From assembly GCF_029968095.1 (NCBI RefSeq), contig NZ_JASCIR010000006.1, forward strand, positions 186,001 through 250,000: a stretch of 64,000 nucleotides of DNA, given 5' to 3'. Below the pieces are notes generated by a model. That model searched no databases. It was not told the DNA's origin and was given only the letters and a program-made list of their open reading frames with translations. Below, in pieces: positions 1 through 8,726 of this stretch. This DNA comes from Streptomyces solicavernae. Its GTDB lineage: Bacteria; Actinomycetota; Actinomycetes; Streptomycetales; Streptomycetaceae. Numbering within the stretch: the stretch's first letter is position 1; each line of letters opens with the position of its first letter. Both the position numbers and the translations under genes were made by a program.

Positions 1-300
1 AAGACGTACGAGGAAGTGAAGCGCGGCCCGCTCGGCGAGCTCGCCGCCTGGGCCGCCGAAGGGGTGCGCGGCGAGATCACCGTCGTCGTCGAGGGCGCCC
101 CCGAGACCGCCGAGGAGCTCGACGCGGACGAGCTGGTGCGGCGGGTCCAGGTGCGTGAGGAGGCGGGGGAGCGCCGCAAGGAGGCGATCGCCGCGGTGGC
201 GGCCGACGCGGGCCTGCCCAAGCGGGAGGTGTTCGATGCGGTGGTCGCGGCAAAGAATGCCGCTCGCAGCGCGCCATCGGACGGCAAAGGACTATCGTGA
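1..300 (+). CDS. rsmI: 16S rRNA 2'-O-methyltransferase RsmI, C-terminal end (partial)
   Basis: The reading frame is open from base 1, so the 5' part lies outside the window. The visible 99 residues match the C-terminal tail of RsmI: KTYEEV, the GELAAWAAEG helix, GEITVVVEGAP, and a helical end with AGLPKREVFDAVVAAK that contacts the RNA. The family methylates the 2'-O of C1402 in 16S rRNA using SAM, in the cytoplasm. The catalytic SPOUT-like domain is not visible. The assignment rests on this tail and on the neighbourhood: an rRNA methyltransferase next to tatD is a common actinobacterial arrangement. Confidence 0.85.
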   Translation, partial: KTYEEVKRGPLGELAAWAAEGVRGEITVVVEGAPETAEELDADELVRRVQVREEAGERRKEAIAAVAADAGLPKREVFDAVVAAKNAARSAPSDGKGLS

Positions 301-469
301 AAGGCAAAGCGCAGGCCGCGCACCAGGCTTTTTTCGCATAGAGAAGGCCAAGAACGCTCCAATATCTCGACAGGCCTGATGCGCTCCTCCGGGCGCGGGA
401 GTCCACTGGAAGCAGGGACAACACCGACCGTCCCGGAACGTGCTTGTCCAGGGGACAAGAGGAGCTGGC

Positions 470-922
470 ATGAGTGAGACCACCGGCCGCATCGCCACGG
501 GTATGCCGCGCGAGGCCATAGCCACCGTTCAAGAGTCGTACTCCTTCGCCTGCATGCGCTGCGGGCACGGCTGGGAGCAGTCGTACGACATCGAGCACTT
601 CGTCGACGGCACGGGCAACGAATTCGTGATGTACGTGGTCGACGGCCGGCGGGTGCCGTCCCCGCTGACCAGGCCCACCTGCATGAACTGCGGCGGCCAC
701 GTCGTACGGATCATGCGGCCGGGGCGGGTGTCCTCGGTCCAGAAGATCGCCTCCGGGCAGCCCTTCGAGTACGCCGGTCAGTCCGCGGCCGAAACCCAGG
801 GAGCGGAGTCCGAAGGGGAGTCCGGGGAGTCCGAAGCGGACGCCGCCCGGAAGTCCGGGCACCACTGGCACCTCTCCGACCTGCTGCACCCCTTCCGGCA
901 CCAGCACAGGAACGACGGCTGA
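470..922 (+). CDS. Small zinc-ribbon protein, function unknown
   Basis: A 150-residue soluble protein. Two CxxC pairs, CMRCGHGW near residue 25 and CMNCGGHV near residue 67, frame a beta-rich segment and would bind one zinc as a ribbon. The last 50 residues are acidic and low in complexity, then His-rich (HHWHLSDLLHPFRHQHR). No enzyme motif is visible. The ATG at 470 is chosen because a GAGGAGC ribosome site lies 7 bases upstream. The 169 bases between this gene and rsmI hold nothing recognisable. It is probably a conserved Streptomyces hypothetical protein, and any role in nucleic-acid binding is a guess from the zinc ribbon. Confidence 0.75.
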   Translation: MSETTGRIATGMPREAIATVQESYSFACMRCGHGWEQSYDIEHFVDGTGNEFVMYVVDGRRVPSPLTRPTCMNCGGHVVRIMRPGRVSSVQKIASGQPFEYAGQSAAETQGAESEGESGESEADAARKSGHHWHLSDLLHPFRHQHRNDG

Positions 923-933
923 ACAGACCTTCG

Positions 934-939
934 TAGGAT
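934..939 (+). promoter_or_regulatory. -10 box TAGGAT of a probably leaderless tatD transcript
   Basis: TAGGAT ends 6 bases before the tatD ATG at 946, and no Shine-Dalgarno sequence fits in between. This geometry is typical of leaderless transcripts in Streptomyces. The -35 region falls inside the 3' end of the preceding gene. Confidence 0.45.
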
Positions 940-945
940 CGGGGC

Positions 946-1833
946 ATGAGCCCCAAGGACGTCAAGGACGCCAAAGACGCACCGCCGCCGCTGCCGGAGC
1001 CCCTGCGGGTTCCGGTGGCGGACTCGCACACCCACCTCGACATGCAGTCGGCCACCGTCGCCGAGAGCCTTGCCGACGCCGCGTCCGTCGGCGTGACGAC
1101 CGTGGTCCAGGTGGGCTGTGACCTCAAGGGCTCCCGCTGGGCCGCCGAGACCGCCGCGCAGTACGAGGCCGTGCACGCCACCGTCGCCCTGCATCCCAAC
1201 GAGGCGCCGCGGATCGTCCTGGGGGATCCTGACGGGTGGTCCCGGCAGGGCGCGCGCGAGCCCGGCGGGGACGCCGCGCTCGACGACGCGCTCGCCGAGA
1301 TCGACCGGCTCGCCGCTCTGCCGCAGGTCAAGGGCGTCGGCGAGACCGGGCTCGACTACTTCCGCACCGGGCCCGAGGGCAAGGACGCGCAGGAGCGGTC
1401 GTTCCGCGCGCACATCGAGATCGCCAAGCGGCACGGCAAGGCCCTCGTCATCCACGACCGCGAGGCCCACGCCGACGTGCTGCGGGTCCTCAAGGAGGAG
1501 GGCGCCCCCGAGCGCACCGTCTTCCACTGCTACTCCGGCGACGCCGCGATGGCCCGGATCTGCGCCGAGCAGGGCTACTTCATGTCCTTCGCCGGCAACG
1601 TCACGTTCAAGAACGCGGGGCCGCTGCGCGAGGCCCTGGACGTGGCGCCCCGCGAACTCGTCCTCGTCGAGACCGACGCGCCCTTCCTCACGCCCGCGCC
1701 CTACCGCGGTCGGCCCAACGCGCCCTATCTCATTCCGGTCACGCTGCGGGCCATGGCCCGGGTCAAGGGCCTCGACGAGGACGCGCTGGCGGAGGCGGTA
1801 CGCGCCAACACGGCGCGCGCATTTGATTACTGA
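946..1833 (+). CDS. tatD: TatD family metal-dependent hydrolase
   Basis: A 295-residue TIM-barrel hydrolase with the TatD metal-site signatures in order: DSHTHLD (~25-31), HPNEA, the family GETGLDYF (~133), VIHDREA, the FHCYSGD histidine, and ETDAPFLTP near residue 243. Family members act as DNases (3'-5' exonuclease on DNA ends) or hydrolases of unknown substrate. Length is slightly above the usual 260 residues because of an insertion around residues 90-110 (GWSRQGAREPGG). The gene lies just upstream of rpfB-ksgA-ispE, the order also seen in mycobacteria. A leaderless start is likely. Confidence 0.93.
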   Translation: MSPKDVKDAKDAPPPLPEPLRVPVADSHTHLDMQSATVAESLADAASVGVTTVVQVGCDLKGSRWAAETAAQYEAVHATVALHPNEAPRIVLGDPDGWSRQGAREPGGDAALDDALAEIDRLAALPQVKGVGETGLDYFRTGPEGKDAQERSFRAHIEIAKRHGKALVIHDREAHADVLRVLKEEGAPERTVFHCYSGDAAMARICAEQGYFMSFAGNVTFKNAGPLREALDVAPRELVLVETDAPFLTPAPYRGRPNAPYLIPVTLRAMARVKGLDEDALAEAVRANTARAFDY

Positions 1834-1972
1834 CCGATAATGCGCCGGGTCCGGCAGCCCGGGGCAACGCTGCGACACAATGTGACCGAACGAGTCCGGA
1901 GGGTGACTACGGCCTCGCGACTCCGCTAGGTTCTGCTCGCCCGAGTTCAGGACCGTCACCGGAGTGCTCGTC

Positions 1973-3268
1973 GTGAACCTTGACTGGCGCGGCCCGACCG
2001 TCGCACCGCCCGCGCCCGCCGCCGAACCCGCCGCCGGACCCGCCGCCGAACCCACCCCGGCCACCCTGGCCACCCCGGCCGCCCCGGTCGCGGGCAGCCG
2101 GGCCGAGGCCCGGCGCGCGGCCCGGCGCAAGCAGGCGGCCGGGCGCAAGCAGGCGGCCCGGCGCAAGCGGAGCGCCGAGCGCCCCGAGGTGCTGCGCCGG
2201 CTGCTGCCGCAGGCCCTCGTCGTCGCCTTCCTCGCGGGCGGCACCACCGCGTTCGTCGCCAAGGACAAGGCCGTCCAGCTCTCCATCGACGGCAGGCCCC
2301 GCACCCTGCACACCTTCGCGGACGACGTCGGCGAACTCATCGCCGACGAGGGCCTGGCCCCGGGCGCCCACGACAGCGTCGCGCCCGCCCCCGACACCCC
2401 GCTGACCAGCGGCGACGAGGTCGTCATCCGGTACGGGCGGCTCCTTCGCCTCACCCTCGACGGGGAGCGCCGCCAGGTGTGGACGACCGCCCGGACCGTC
2501 GAGGGCGCGCTGCGCCGGCTCGGCGTGCGCGTGCAGGGCGCCTACCTGTCCGTCGACCGCTCGCAGCGGATCGCCCGCGACGGCCTGGAGCTTCGAGTCC
2601 GCACCGAACGCACCGTGACCGTGATGGCCGACGGCCGCGAACGCACCATCCGCACCAACGCCGCGACCGTACGCGAGGCCGTCGCCGAGGCCGGGATCTC
2701 GCTGCGCGGCCAGGACACCACCTCCGTACCGCCCGACTCGTTCCCGCGCGACGGCCAGACCCTCACCGTCCTGCGCGTCACCGGCAGCCGCGAGGTGCGC
2801 GAGGAACCCATCGCCTTCGACGTGCAGCGCACCGACGACGCCACGCTCTACCGCGGCACCGAGGTCGTCGAGCGCGCCGGCCGGCAGGGCGCGCGCCGCG
2901 TCACGTACGAGCTGCGCACCGTCAACGGTGTGCGGCAGCGGCCGCGGCGGGTCGACTCGCAGGTGGTGCGCGCCCCGCGGACCCAGCGCGTGCTCGTCGG
3001 CACCCGGCCGCTGCCGACCAGCGTGCGGGGCGCCGACGGCCTCGACTGGAACGCGCTCGCCCAGTGCGAGTCCGGCGGCCGCCCGGACGCGGTCGACCCC
3101 TCCGGCACGTACGGCGGCCTCTACCAGTTCGACACCGGCACCTGGCAGAGCCTCGGCGGCTCGGGCCGCCCCCAGGACGCGCCGCCCGCCGAGCAGACGT
3201 ACCGCGCGAAGAAGCTGTACGTGCAGCGCGGGGCCAGCCCCTGGCCGCACTGCGGGGCACGGCTGTGA
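1973..3268 (+). CDS. rpfB: Resuscitation-promoting factor RpfB (DUF348 x3, G5, transglycosylase domain)
   Basis: A 431-residue cell-wall lytic enzyme. An Ala/Pro-rich, Arg/Lys-rich cytoplasmic head (RKQAAGRKQAARRKR) leads to one membrane segment around residues 70-90. Then come three DUF348 repeats (starting at QLSIDGRPRTLHTF, RLTLDGERRQVWTT and TVMADGRERTIRTN), a G5 domain (VTYELRTVNGVRQRP) and a C-terminal Rpf domain with LDWNALAQCESGG, YGGLYQFDTGTWQSLGG and two Cys for a disulfide. Rpf domains cleave peptidoglycan like lysozyme or lytic transglycosylases and promote spore or dormant-cell revival. GTG 1973 is preferred over GTG 1964 because GGAG sits 8 bases upstream of it. Confidence 0.93.
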   Translation: MNLDWRGPTVAPPAPAAEPAAGPAAEPTPATLATPAAPVAGSRAEARRAARRKQAAGRKQAARRKRSAERPEVLRRLLPQALVVAFLAGGTTAFVAKDKAVQLSIDGRPRTLHTFADDVGELIADEGLAPGAHDSVAPAPDTPLTSGDEVVIRYGRLLRLTLDGERRQVWTTARTVEGALRRLGVRVQGAYLSVDRSQRIARDGLELRVRTERTVTVMADGRERTIRTNAATVREAVAEAGISLRGQDTTSVPPDSFPRDGQTLTVLRVTGSREVREEPIAFDVQRTDDATLYRGTEVVERAGRQGARRVTYELRTVNGVRQRPRRVDSQVVRAPRTQRVLVGTRPLPTSVRGADGLDWNALAQCESGGRPDAVDPSGTYGGLYQFDTGTWQSLGGSGRPQDAPPAEQTYRAKKLYVQRGASPWPHCGARL

Positions 3269-3274
3269 CCCGCT

Positions 3275-3280
3275 TACCCT
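3275..3280 (+). promoter_or_regulatory. -10 box TACCCT of a probably leaderless ksgA transcript
   Basis: TACCCT lies 6 bases before the GTG start of ksgA at 3287 and there is no ribosome binding site. ksgA could therefore be transcribed independently of rpfB as a leaderless message. Confidence 0.35.
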
Positions 3281-3286
3281 TGTGCG

Positions 3287-4162
3287 GTGAGCAACAGCCC
3301 CGACTCCCGCCCCGACTCCCTCCTCGGCCCGGCCGACATCCGTGAACTGGCCGCCGCCCTGGGCGTACGCCCCACCAAGCAGCGCGGCCAGAACTTCGTC
3401 ATCGACGCCAACACGGTCCGCCGGATCGTCCGCACCGCCGAGGTGCGCCCCGACGACGTGGTCGTGGAGGTCGGGCCCGGACTCGGCTCGCTGACGCTCG
3501 CGCTCCTGGAGACCGCGGACCGGGTCACCGCCGTCGAGATCGACGACGTGCTCGCCGCCGCGCTGCCCGCCACCGTCGAGGCCCGCATGCCCGAGCGCGC
3601 CGACCGGTTCGCGCTCGTGCACTCCGACGCGATGCACGTCGAGGAGCTGCCGGGCCCGCCGCCCACCGCGCTCGTCGCGAACCTGCCGTACAACGTCGCC
3701 GTGCCCGTCCTCCTGCACATGCTCGCCACCTTCCCGAGCATCGACCGCACGCTCGTCATGGTCCAGTCCGAGGTCGCCGACCGCCTCGCCGCCACCCCCG
3801 GCTCGAAGGTGTACGGCGTGCCCTCCGTGAAGGCCAACTGGTACGCGGAGGTCAAGCGCGCCGGCGCCATCGGCCGCAACGTCTTCTGGCCCGCGCCGAA
3901 CGTCGACAGCGGCCTGGTCTCCCTGGTGCGGCGCACCGAGCCCGTCGCCACGACCGCCTCGCGCGCGGAGGTGTTCGCCGTCGTCGACGCCGCGTTCGCC
4001 CAGCGCCGCAAGACCCTGCGCGCCGCGCTCGCCGGCTGGGCCGGTTCGGCCGCCGCCGCAGAGAAGGCGCTCGTCGCCGCCGGGGTCTCCCCGCAGGCGC
4101 GCGGCGAGTCCCTCACCGTCGAACAGTTCGCGAAGATCGCCGAGAACCGGGGAGTGGCGTAA
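3287..4162 (+). CDS. rsmA: 16S rRNA dimethyladenosine transferase RsmA/KsgA
   Basis: A 291-residue SAM-dependent methyltransferase that dimethylates two adjacent adenines near the 3' end of 16S rRNA. Visible motifs: KQRGQNF and the following helix (~28), motif [11 protein letters not shown] (~64), VEIDDVLA, and the catalytic NLPYN (~138). The C-terminal domain has the VDSGLV and FAQRRKTLR segments typical of KsgA. Absence of the enzyme gives kasugamycin resistance in other bacteria. The stop codon directly abuts the GTG of ispE at 4163, so the two are translationally linked. Confidence 0.96.
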   Translation: MSNSPDSRPDSLLGPADIRELAAALGVRPTKQRGQNFVIDANTVRRIVRTAEVRPDDVVVEVGPGLGSLTLALLETADRVTAVEIDDVLAAALPATVEARMPERADRFALVHSDAMHVEELPGPPPTALVANLPYNVAVPVLLHMLATFPSIDRTLVMVQSEVADRLAATPGSKVYGVPSVKANWYAEVKRAGAIGRNVFWPAPNVDSGLVSLVRRTEPVATTASRAEVFAVVDAAFAQRRKTLRAALAGWAGSAAAAEKALVAAGVSPQARGESLTVEQFAKIAENRGVA

Positions 4163-5068
4163 GTGAGTGTGACGGTACGGGTACCGGCCAAGGTCAACGT
4201 CCAGCTCGCGGTCGGCGGCGCCCGCCCCGACGGCTTCCACGACCTGGCCAACGTGTTTCTGGCGGTGGGGCTGTACGACGAGGTCACGGCGACGCCCGCC
4301 GACCGGCTCCGGGTGACGTGCTCGGGCCCGGACGCCCACCAGGTCCCGCTCGACCGGAGCAACCTGGCGGCGCGCGCGGCCCTCGCCCTTGCGGAGCGGC
4401 ACGGCGTGACCCCCGGCGTCCATCTGCACATCGCCAAGGACATCCCCGTCGCGGGCGGCATGGCGGGCGGCAGCGCGGACGCGGCGGGCGCGCTCGTGGC
4501 GTGCGACGCGCTCTGGGGGACCGGCGCCTCCCGGGCCGAACTCCTCGACATCTGCGCCGAGTTGGGCAGCGACGTGCCGTTCGGCCTGGTCGGCGGGGCG
4601 GCGCTCGGCGTCGGCCGCGGCGAACAGCTCACGCCCCTCGACGTGGGCGGTACGTTCCACTGGGTGTTCGCCCTCGCCGACGGCGGCCTCTCCACTCCGG
4701 CCGTGTACCGCGAGTTCGACCGCCAGTGGGAAGGTCTCGACGTACCGGCCCCGCAGGCCTCGCCCGCCCTGATCGAGGCCCTGCGCGCCGGTGACCCGCG
4801 CGCCCTCGCCGGGGTGCTGGGCAACGACCTGGAACCGGCCGCCCTCGCCCTCTTCCCCGCCCTGGAGCAGACCCTCGCGGCGGGCACGGACGGCGGCGCG
4901 CTGGCGGCCCTGGTCTCCGGCTCCGGCCCGACGACCGCCTTCCTCGCCGAGGACGCCGCCTCCGCCGAGTCCGTCGCCGAGGCCCTGCTGAAGTCCGACA
5001 CCTGCCGCGCGGTCCGCGTCGCCCCGGCCCCGGCACCGGGCGCGACGGTGATCGCCCCGGCGGTGTAG
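4163..5068 (+). CDS. ispE: 4-diphosphocytidyl-2-C-methyl-D-erythritol kinase IspE
   Basis: A 301-residue GHMP kinase of the MEP isoprenoid pathway, phosphorylating CDP-methylerythritol at the 2-position. Visible motifs: VRVPAKVNVQLAVG with the substrate Lys (~10), the ATP-binding loop PVAGGMAGGSADAAG (~95), GSDVPFGLVGG (~137) and the C-terminal SGSGPTTAFLAED motif. The first Gly-rich loop reads GGMAGGSA instead of the more common GGLGGGSS, a conservative change. Position immediately after ksgA is conserved in actinobacteria. No gene follows on this strand until the acyltransferase. Confidence 0.96.
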   Translation: MSVTVRVPAKVNVQLAVGGARPDGFHDLANVFLAVGLYDEVTATPADRLRVTCSGPDAHQVPLDRSNLAARAALALAERHGVTPGVHLHIAKDIPVAGGMAGGSADAAGALVACDALWGTGASRAELLDICAELGSDVPFGLVGGAALGVGRGEQLTPLDVGGTFHWVFALADGGLSTPAVYREFDRQWEGLDVPAPQASPALIEALRAGDPRALAGVLGNDLEPAALALFPALEQTLAAGTDGGALAALVSGSGPTTAFLAEDAASAESVAEALLKSDTCRAVRVAPAPAPGATVIAPAV

Positions 5069-5074
5069 CCGTAC

Positions 5075-5097
5075 GTACTCAGGCCCCAGTTGAGTAC
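5075..5097. promoter_or_regulatory. Perfect inverted repeat GTACTCA-N9-TGAGTAC
   Basis: Seven-base perfect arms separated by 9 bases, located 7 bases after ispE and 45 bases before the acyltransferase start. It lacks a U-run and is AT-richer than its surroundings, so it reads more like a regulator operator than a terminator. Either role is possible. Confidence 0.4.
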
Positions 5098-5141
5098 CTG
5101 AGCCCTGCCGGGCGGCGCGCCCCGGGCGAGACCGTACGGGC

Positions 5142-6653
5142 ATGAACACCACCGCCGCCGCCCGGCTCGCCGAGGCCACCCCGGACACCCGGGACCGCTG
5201 CATCGACCTGCTGCGCGTCGCGTCGCTCGCCACCGTCGTCCTCGGCCACTGGCTGATGGCGGCCGTCGCCACGGGGGCGGGCGGGGGCGTCGAGGTCGGC
5301 AACCTGCTCGCCGTCGTGCCCGAGCTGCAACCGCTCACCTGGGTGCTGCAGATCATGCCGGTGTTCTTCTTCGTCGGCGGCTTCGCACACGCCTCGTCGT
5401 ACCGCTCGCTGCGCCGCAGGTCCGGCTCCCAGCCGGTGTACGCGGCGTTCCTGCGGGCCCGCCTGCAGCGCCTGCTCGGCCCCACGATCGTGTTCGTCCT
5501 GACCTGGGGAGCACTCGCCCTGGTCCTCCAACTCCTCGGCGCGGGCGGCGGGTTGCTCGACATCACGCTGCGCCTCGTCGCCCAGCCGCTGTGGTTCATC
5601 GGCATCTACCTCGCGATGGTCGCGTTCACCCCGCCGCTGCTGCGCGCGCACGAGCGGTGGGGCTGGGGCGCGTTCGCCGCGCTCGCCGCCGCGGCGGCCA
5701 CGGTCGACGTGCTGCGCTTCGCCCTCGGCGTCCCCTACGTCGAGTTCCTCAACTTCGCCCTCGTCTGGCTCGCCGTGCACCAGCTGGGCTTCCTGCGCGC
5801 CGACGGCCGCCTCGACGCCCGGGGCACGGCGGCCGCGCTCGCCGGCTGCGGGCTCGCGGGGGTGGTGGCGCTGGTGACGTACGGCCCGTATCCGCTGTCG
5901 ATGGTCGGCATGCCCGGCGCGGAGATCTCCAACATGGCCCCGCCCACGCTCGCCCTGCTCTGCCACGGGCTGTGGCTGGTCGGCGCGGTCGAGCTGGCGC
6001 GCGGTCCGCTCGGGGCGTGGCTGCGGCGGCCCCGGGTGTGGCGCGGGGTCGTCGCCGCGAGCGGCATCGCCATGACGGCCTTCCTCTGGCACCTCACGGC
6101 GATGCTCGGGGTGTACGGCGTGCTGCTTGCCCTCGACGTTCCGCTGCCGGAGCCGGCGAGTGCGGCGTGGTGGGCGCAGGTGCCGCTGCGGGTGCTTGCG
6201 GCGGCGCTGCTCACGGCTCTGCTCGTGGCCGCCTTCCGCCGCTTCGAGCGCCCGGTCTCCGCCGCGGCACGCCCCGGCTCCGGCCCGCTGGCGGTCCTCG
6301 GCGTCACGCTGTGCCTGTTCGGCGTCCTCGGCCTGTCGATGGTCGGCTTCGGCGGGTTGCTTGAGGGCCGGACGGCGCTGCTGATCGCGGTGGACGTATC
6401 GGCGCCGGTGGCGGTGGGGATGGTGTGCGGCGGGTGGGCGTTGGTGGGGCGCGGGCGCTTCTTCCCCCACCCCGCCCCCGGGCCCCGACAGGGGCGCGGG
6501 GAACTGCGCGATCAGCCACGACGGTGGGAAAGCCGGACGGGCGCGGAGCGCGATCGGGGGCCCGGGGGGCGGAGCCCCCTGGGGGTGAGCCCCGAGGGGC
6601 CCGCGCGCAGCGACTACGCTGGGACGTCGATCGAAAACCTTCTCAGGAGTGAA
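5142..6653 (+). CDS. Membrane acyltransferase 3 family protein; frame has no stop before the next gene
   Basis: Integral membrane O-acyltransferase of the Acyl_transf_3 type. The N-terminus has the family signature R-x-x-x-I-D-L-L-R-V-A (RCIDLLRVAS), the catalytic-type His in LGHWLM, then IMPVFFFVGGFAH. Roughly ten hydrophobic segments follow to about residue 440. Such enzymes acetylate sugars, polysaccharides or lipids, but the substrate here is unknown. The membrane part ends near 6450. The frame then runs through intergenic-type sequence (RGRFFPHPAPGPRQGRGELRD...) with no stop codon and enters the ABC-F gene in phase, so the largest possible product is 1109 residues (5142-8471). A lost stop codon is the simplest reading; a sequencing error or readthrough is also possible. 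Confidence 0.75.
6465..6600. repeat. Streptomyces-type intergenic repeat sequence between acyltransferase and ABC-F
   Basis: Contains GGCGCGGGGAACTGCGCGA followed by CCAGCC-like sequence and a GGGGGGCGGAGCCCCCTGGGGG hairpin-like stretch. These are widespread noncoding elements of Streptomyces chromosomes. Their presence shows that this stretch was intergenic by origin even though it is open in the shared frame. Confidence 0.6.
6614..6619 (+). promoter_or_regulatory. -10 box TACGCT for the ABC-F gene
   Basis: GACTACGCTGGG resembles a Streptomyces vegetative promoter -10 and lies 35 bases before the ABC-F ATG. It supports independent transcription of that gene in spite of the open frame from upstream. 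Confidence 0.4.
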
Positions 6654-8471
6654 ATGGCCGTCAACCTGGTCAATGTCGAGGCAGTCAGCAAGGTGTACGG
6701 CACCCGTGCCCTGCTCGACGCAGTCTCCCTCGGCGTCTCCGAAGGCGACCGCATCGGCGTCGTGGGCCGCAACGGCGACGGCAAGACCACCCTCGTCCGG
6801 ATGCTCGCCAAGCTGGAGGAGGCCGACACCGGCCGCGTCACGCACAGCGGCGGCCTGCGCCTCGGCGTCCTCACGCAGCACGACTCCCTCGACCCCGAGG
6901 CCACCGTCCGGCACGAGGTCATCGGCGACATGGCCGACCACGAGTGGGCGGGCGACGCCAAGGTCAGGGACGTACTGACCGGGCTGTTCGGCGGGCTCGA
7001 CCTGCCGGGGTTCGAGAAGGGCCTCGACACCGTCATCGGCCCACTCTCCGGCGGTGAGCGCCGCCGTATCGCGCTCGCCCAGCTGCTGATCGCCGAGCAG
7101 GACCTGATCGTCCTGGACGAGCCCACCAACCACCTGGACGTCGAAGGCATCGCCTGGCTCGCCGGGCACCTGCGCGAGCGCCGCTCCGCGCTCGTCTGCG
7201 TCACCCACGACCGCTGGTTCCTCGACCAGGTCTGCACCCGCATGTGGGACGTGCAGCGCGGCGACGTCTTCGAGTACGAGGGCGGCTACAGCGACTACGT
7301 CTTCGCGCGGGCCGAGCGCGAGCGGATCGCGGCCACCGAGGAGGCCAAGCGGCAGAACCTGATGCGCAAGGAGCTGGCCTGGCTGCGGCGCGGCGCCCCC
7401 GCCCGTACGTCCAAGCCCCGCTACCGCATCGAGGCCGCCAACGAGCTGATCGCCGATGTGCCGCCGCCGCGCGACACCAGCGAACTGATGAAGTTCGCCT
7501 CCGCCCGGCTCGGCAAGACCGTCTTCGACCTGGAGGACGTGACCGTACAGGCCGGCCCGAAGGTGCTGCTCAAGCACCTGACCTGGCACCTCGGCCCGGG
7601 TGACCGGATCGGTCTGGTCGGTGTGAACGGCGCGGGCAAGACCTCGCTGCTCCGTACGCTCACCGAGGCCGCCCGCAGCCAGGGCGAGGAGCAGCCGGTG
7701 GCGGGCCGGGTGGTGGTCGGCAAGACGGTGAAGCTGGCGTACCTGTCCCAGGAGGTCGCCGAGCTGGACCCGACGTGGCGGGTGCTGCAGGCCGTGCAGC
7801 AGGTCAAGGACCGGGTCGACCTCGGCAAGGGGCGGGAGCTGACCGCGGGTCAGCTGTGCGAGCAGTTCGGCTTCGGCAAGGAGAAGCAGTGGACGCCGGT
7901 CGGGGACCTGTCCGGCGGTGAGCGGCGGCGGCTGCAGCTGCTGCGGCTGCTGATGGACGAGCCGAACGTCCTCTTCCTCGACGAGCCCACCAACGACCTC
8001 GACATCGAGACGCTGACCCAGCTGGAGGACGTGCTCGACGGCTGGCCGGGCTCGATGGTGGTCATCTCGCACGACCGTTTCTTCATCGAGCGCACCACGG
8101 ACCGGGTGTTCGCGCTGCTCGGCGACGGCGCGCTGCGGATGCTGCCGCGCGGCATCGACGAGTACCTGGAGCGCAGGCACCGCATGGAGGAGGCGACGGC
8201 CGCCGCGGCGACCCCGGCCGCGCAGCCGCAGACCGGCGCGGCGCCCGCGAAGTCCTCGGCGGACGCCCGGGCCGCGAAGAAGGAACTCCAGAAGATCGAG
8301 CGCCAGTTGGACAAAATCTCCGAAAAAGAGACAAAGCTGCACGCGCAGATCGCCGAGAACGCCACGGACTTCGGCCGCGTCGCCCAGCTCGACGCCGAGC
8401 TGCGCGAACTGGCGGGGGAGCGCGATGAGTTGGAGATGCGGTGGCTGGAACTCGCCGAGGACGCCTCCTGA
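6654..8471 (+). CDS. ABC-F family ATP-binding protein (Uup/EttA type)
   Basis: A 605-residue soluble protein with two ABC domains and no membrane segments. Domain 1: Walker A GRNGDGKTT (~42), signature LSGGERRR (~130), Walker B LIVLDEPTNHLD (~152). Domain 2: Walker A GVNGAGKTS (~323), signature LSGGERRR (~420), Walker B VLFLDEPTNDLD (~440). Between them lies the helical interdomain linker with WLRRGAPARTSKPRYR, and the C-terminal 60 residues form a coiled coil (KKELQKIERQLDKISEKE), the Uup hallmark. ABC-F proteins act on the ribosome in translation or in antibiotic protection. The ATG at 6654 has CAGGAG 8 bases upstream. The upstream acyltransferase frame is in phase with it. Confidence 0.93.
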   Translation: MAVNLVNVEAVSKVYGTRALLDAVSLGVSEGDRIGVVGRNGDGKTTLVRMLAKLEEADTGRVTHSGGLRLGVLTQHDSLDPEATVRHEVIGDMADHEWAGDAKVRDVLTGLFGGLDLPGFEKGLDTVIGPLSGGERRRIALAQLLIAEQDLIVLDEPTNHLDVEGIAWLAGHLRERRSALVCVTHDRWFLDQVCTRMWDVQRGDVFEYEGGYSDYVFARAERERIAATEEAKRQNLMRKELAWLRRGAPARTSKPRYRIEAANELIADVPPPRDTSELMKFASARLGKTVFDLEDVTVQAGPKVLLKHLTWHLGPGDRIGLVGVNGAGKTSLLRTLTEAARSQGEEQPVAGRVVVGKTVKLAYLSQEVAELDPTWRVLQAVQQVKDRVDLGKGRELTAGQLCEQFGFGKEKQWTPVGDLSGGERRRLQLLRLLMDEPNVLFLDEPTNDLDIETLTQLEDVLDGWPGSMVVISHDRFFIERTTDRVFALLGDGALRMLPRGIDEYLERRHRMEEATAAAATPAAQPQTGAAPAKSSADARAAKKELQKIERQLDKISEKETKLHAQIAENATDFGRVAQLDAELRELAGERDELEMRWLELAEDAS

Positions 8472-8726
8472 GCCCCACCTGCAACGGCTCGCTCACGCCC
8501 CGCGCAGGGCGATAACGGCGGCATCACAGGCCGGTCCTCCCTTGGGAACAAGGGGGCGGCCGGCACGGCTGGATGTCGGTGGTCAGTGGTACAAAGAACT
8601 CCCGCTCGACAGACATACAGGTACGGGGACAATGCCCGATTCGCTCCTTTCCGAGGGGATTTGACCAACGGAATTGCGGGGGAGGCCGGTTGGGCTGCGG
8701 GACCCGTGTGAAGAGGTACACCGCTG

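Noticed and set aside
1907..5605. 1232-codon open frame on the minus strand
   Set aside because: It lies antisense to rpfB, ksgA and ispE, which have clear family motifs; its Arg/Gly/Ala-rich translation is typical of high-GC shadow frames.
5079..8342. 1087-codon minus-strand frame opposite the acyltransferase and ABC-F
   Set aside because: Shadow of two well-supported plus-strand genes.
8472..8726. Small plus-strand open frame after the ABC-F gene
   Set aside because: No ribosome site and atypical composition; the stretch looks like a leader for the first propeller gene.
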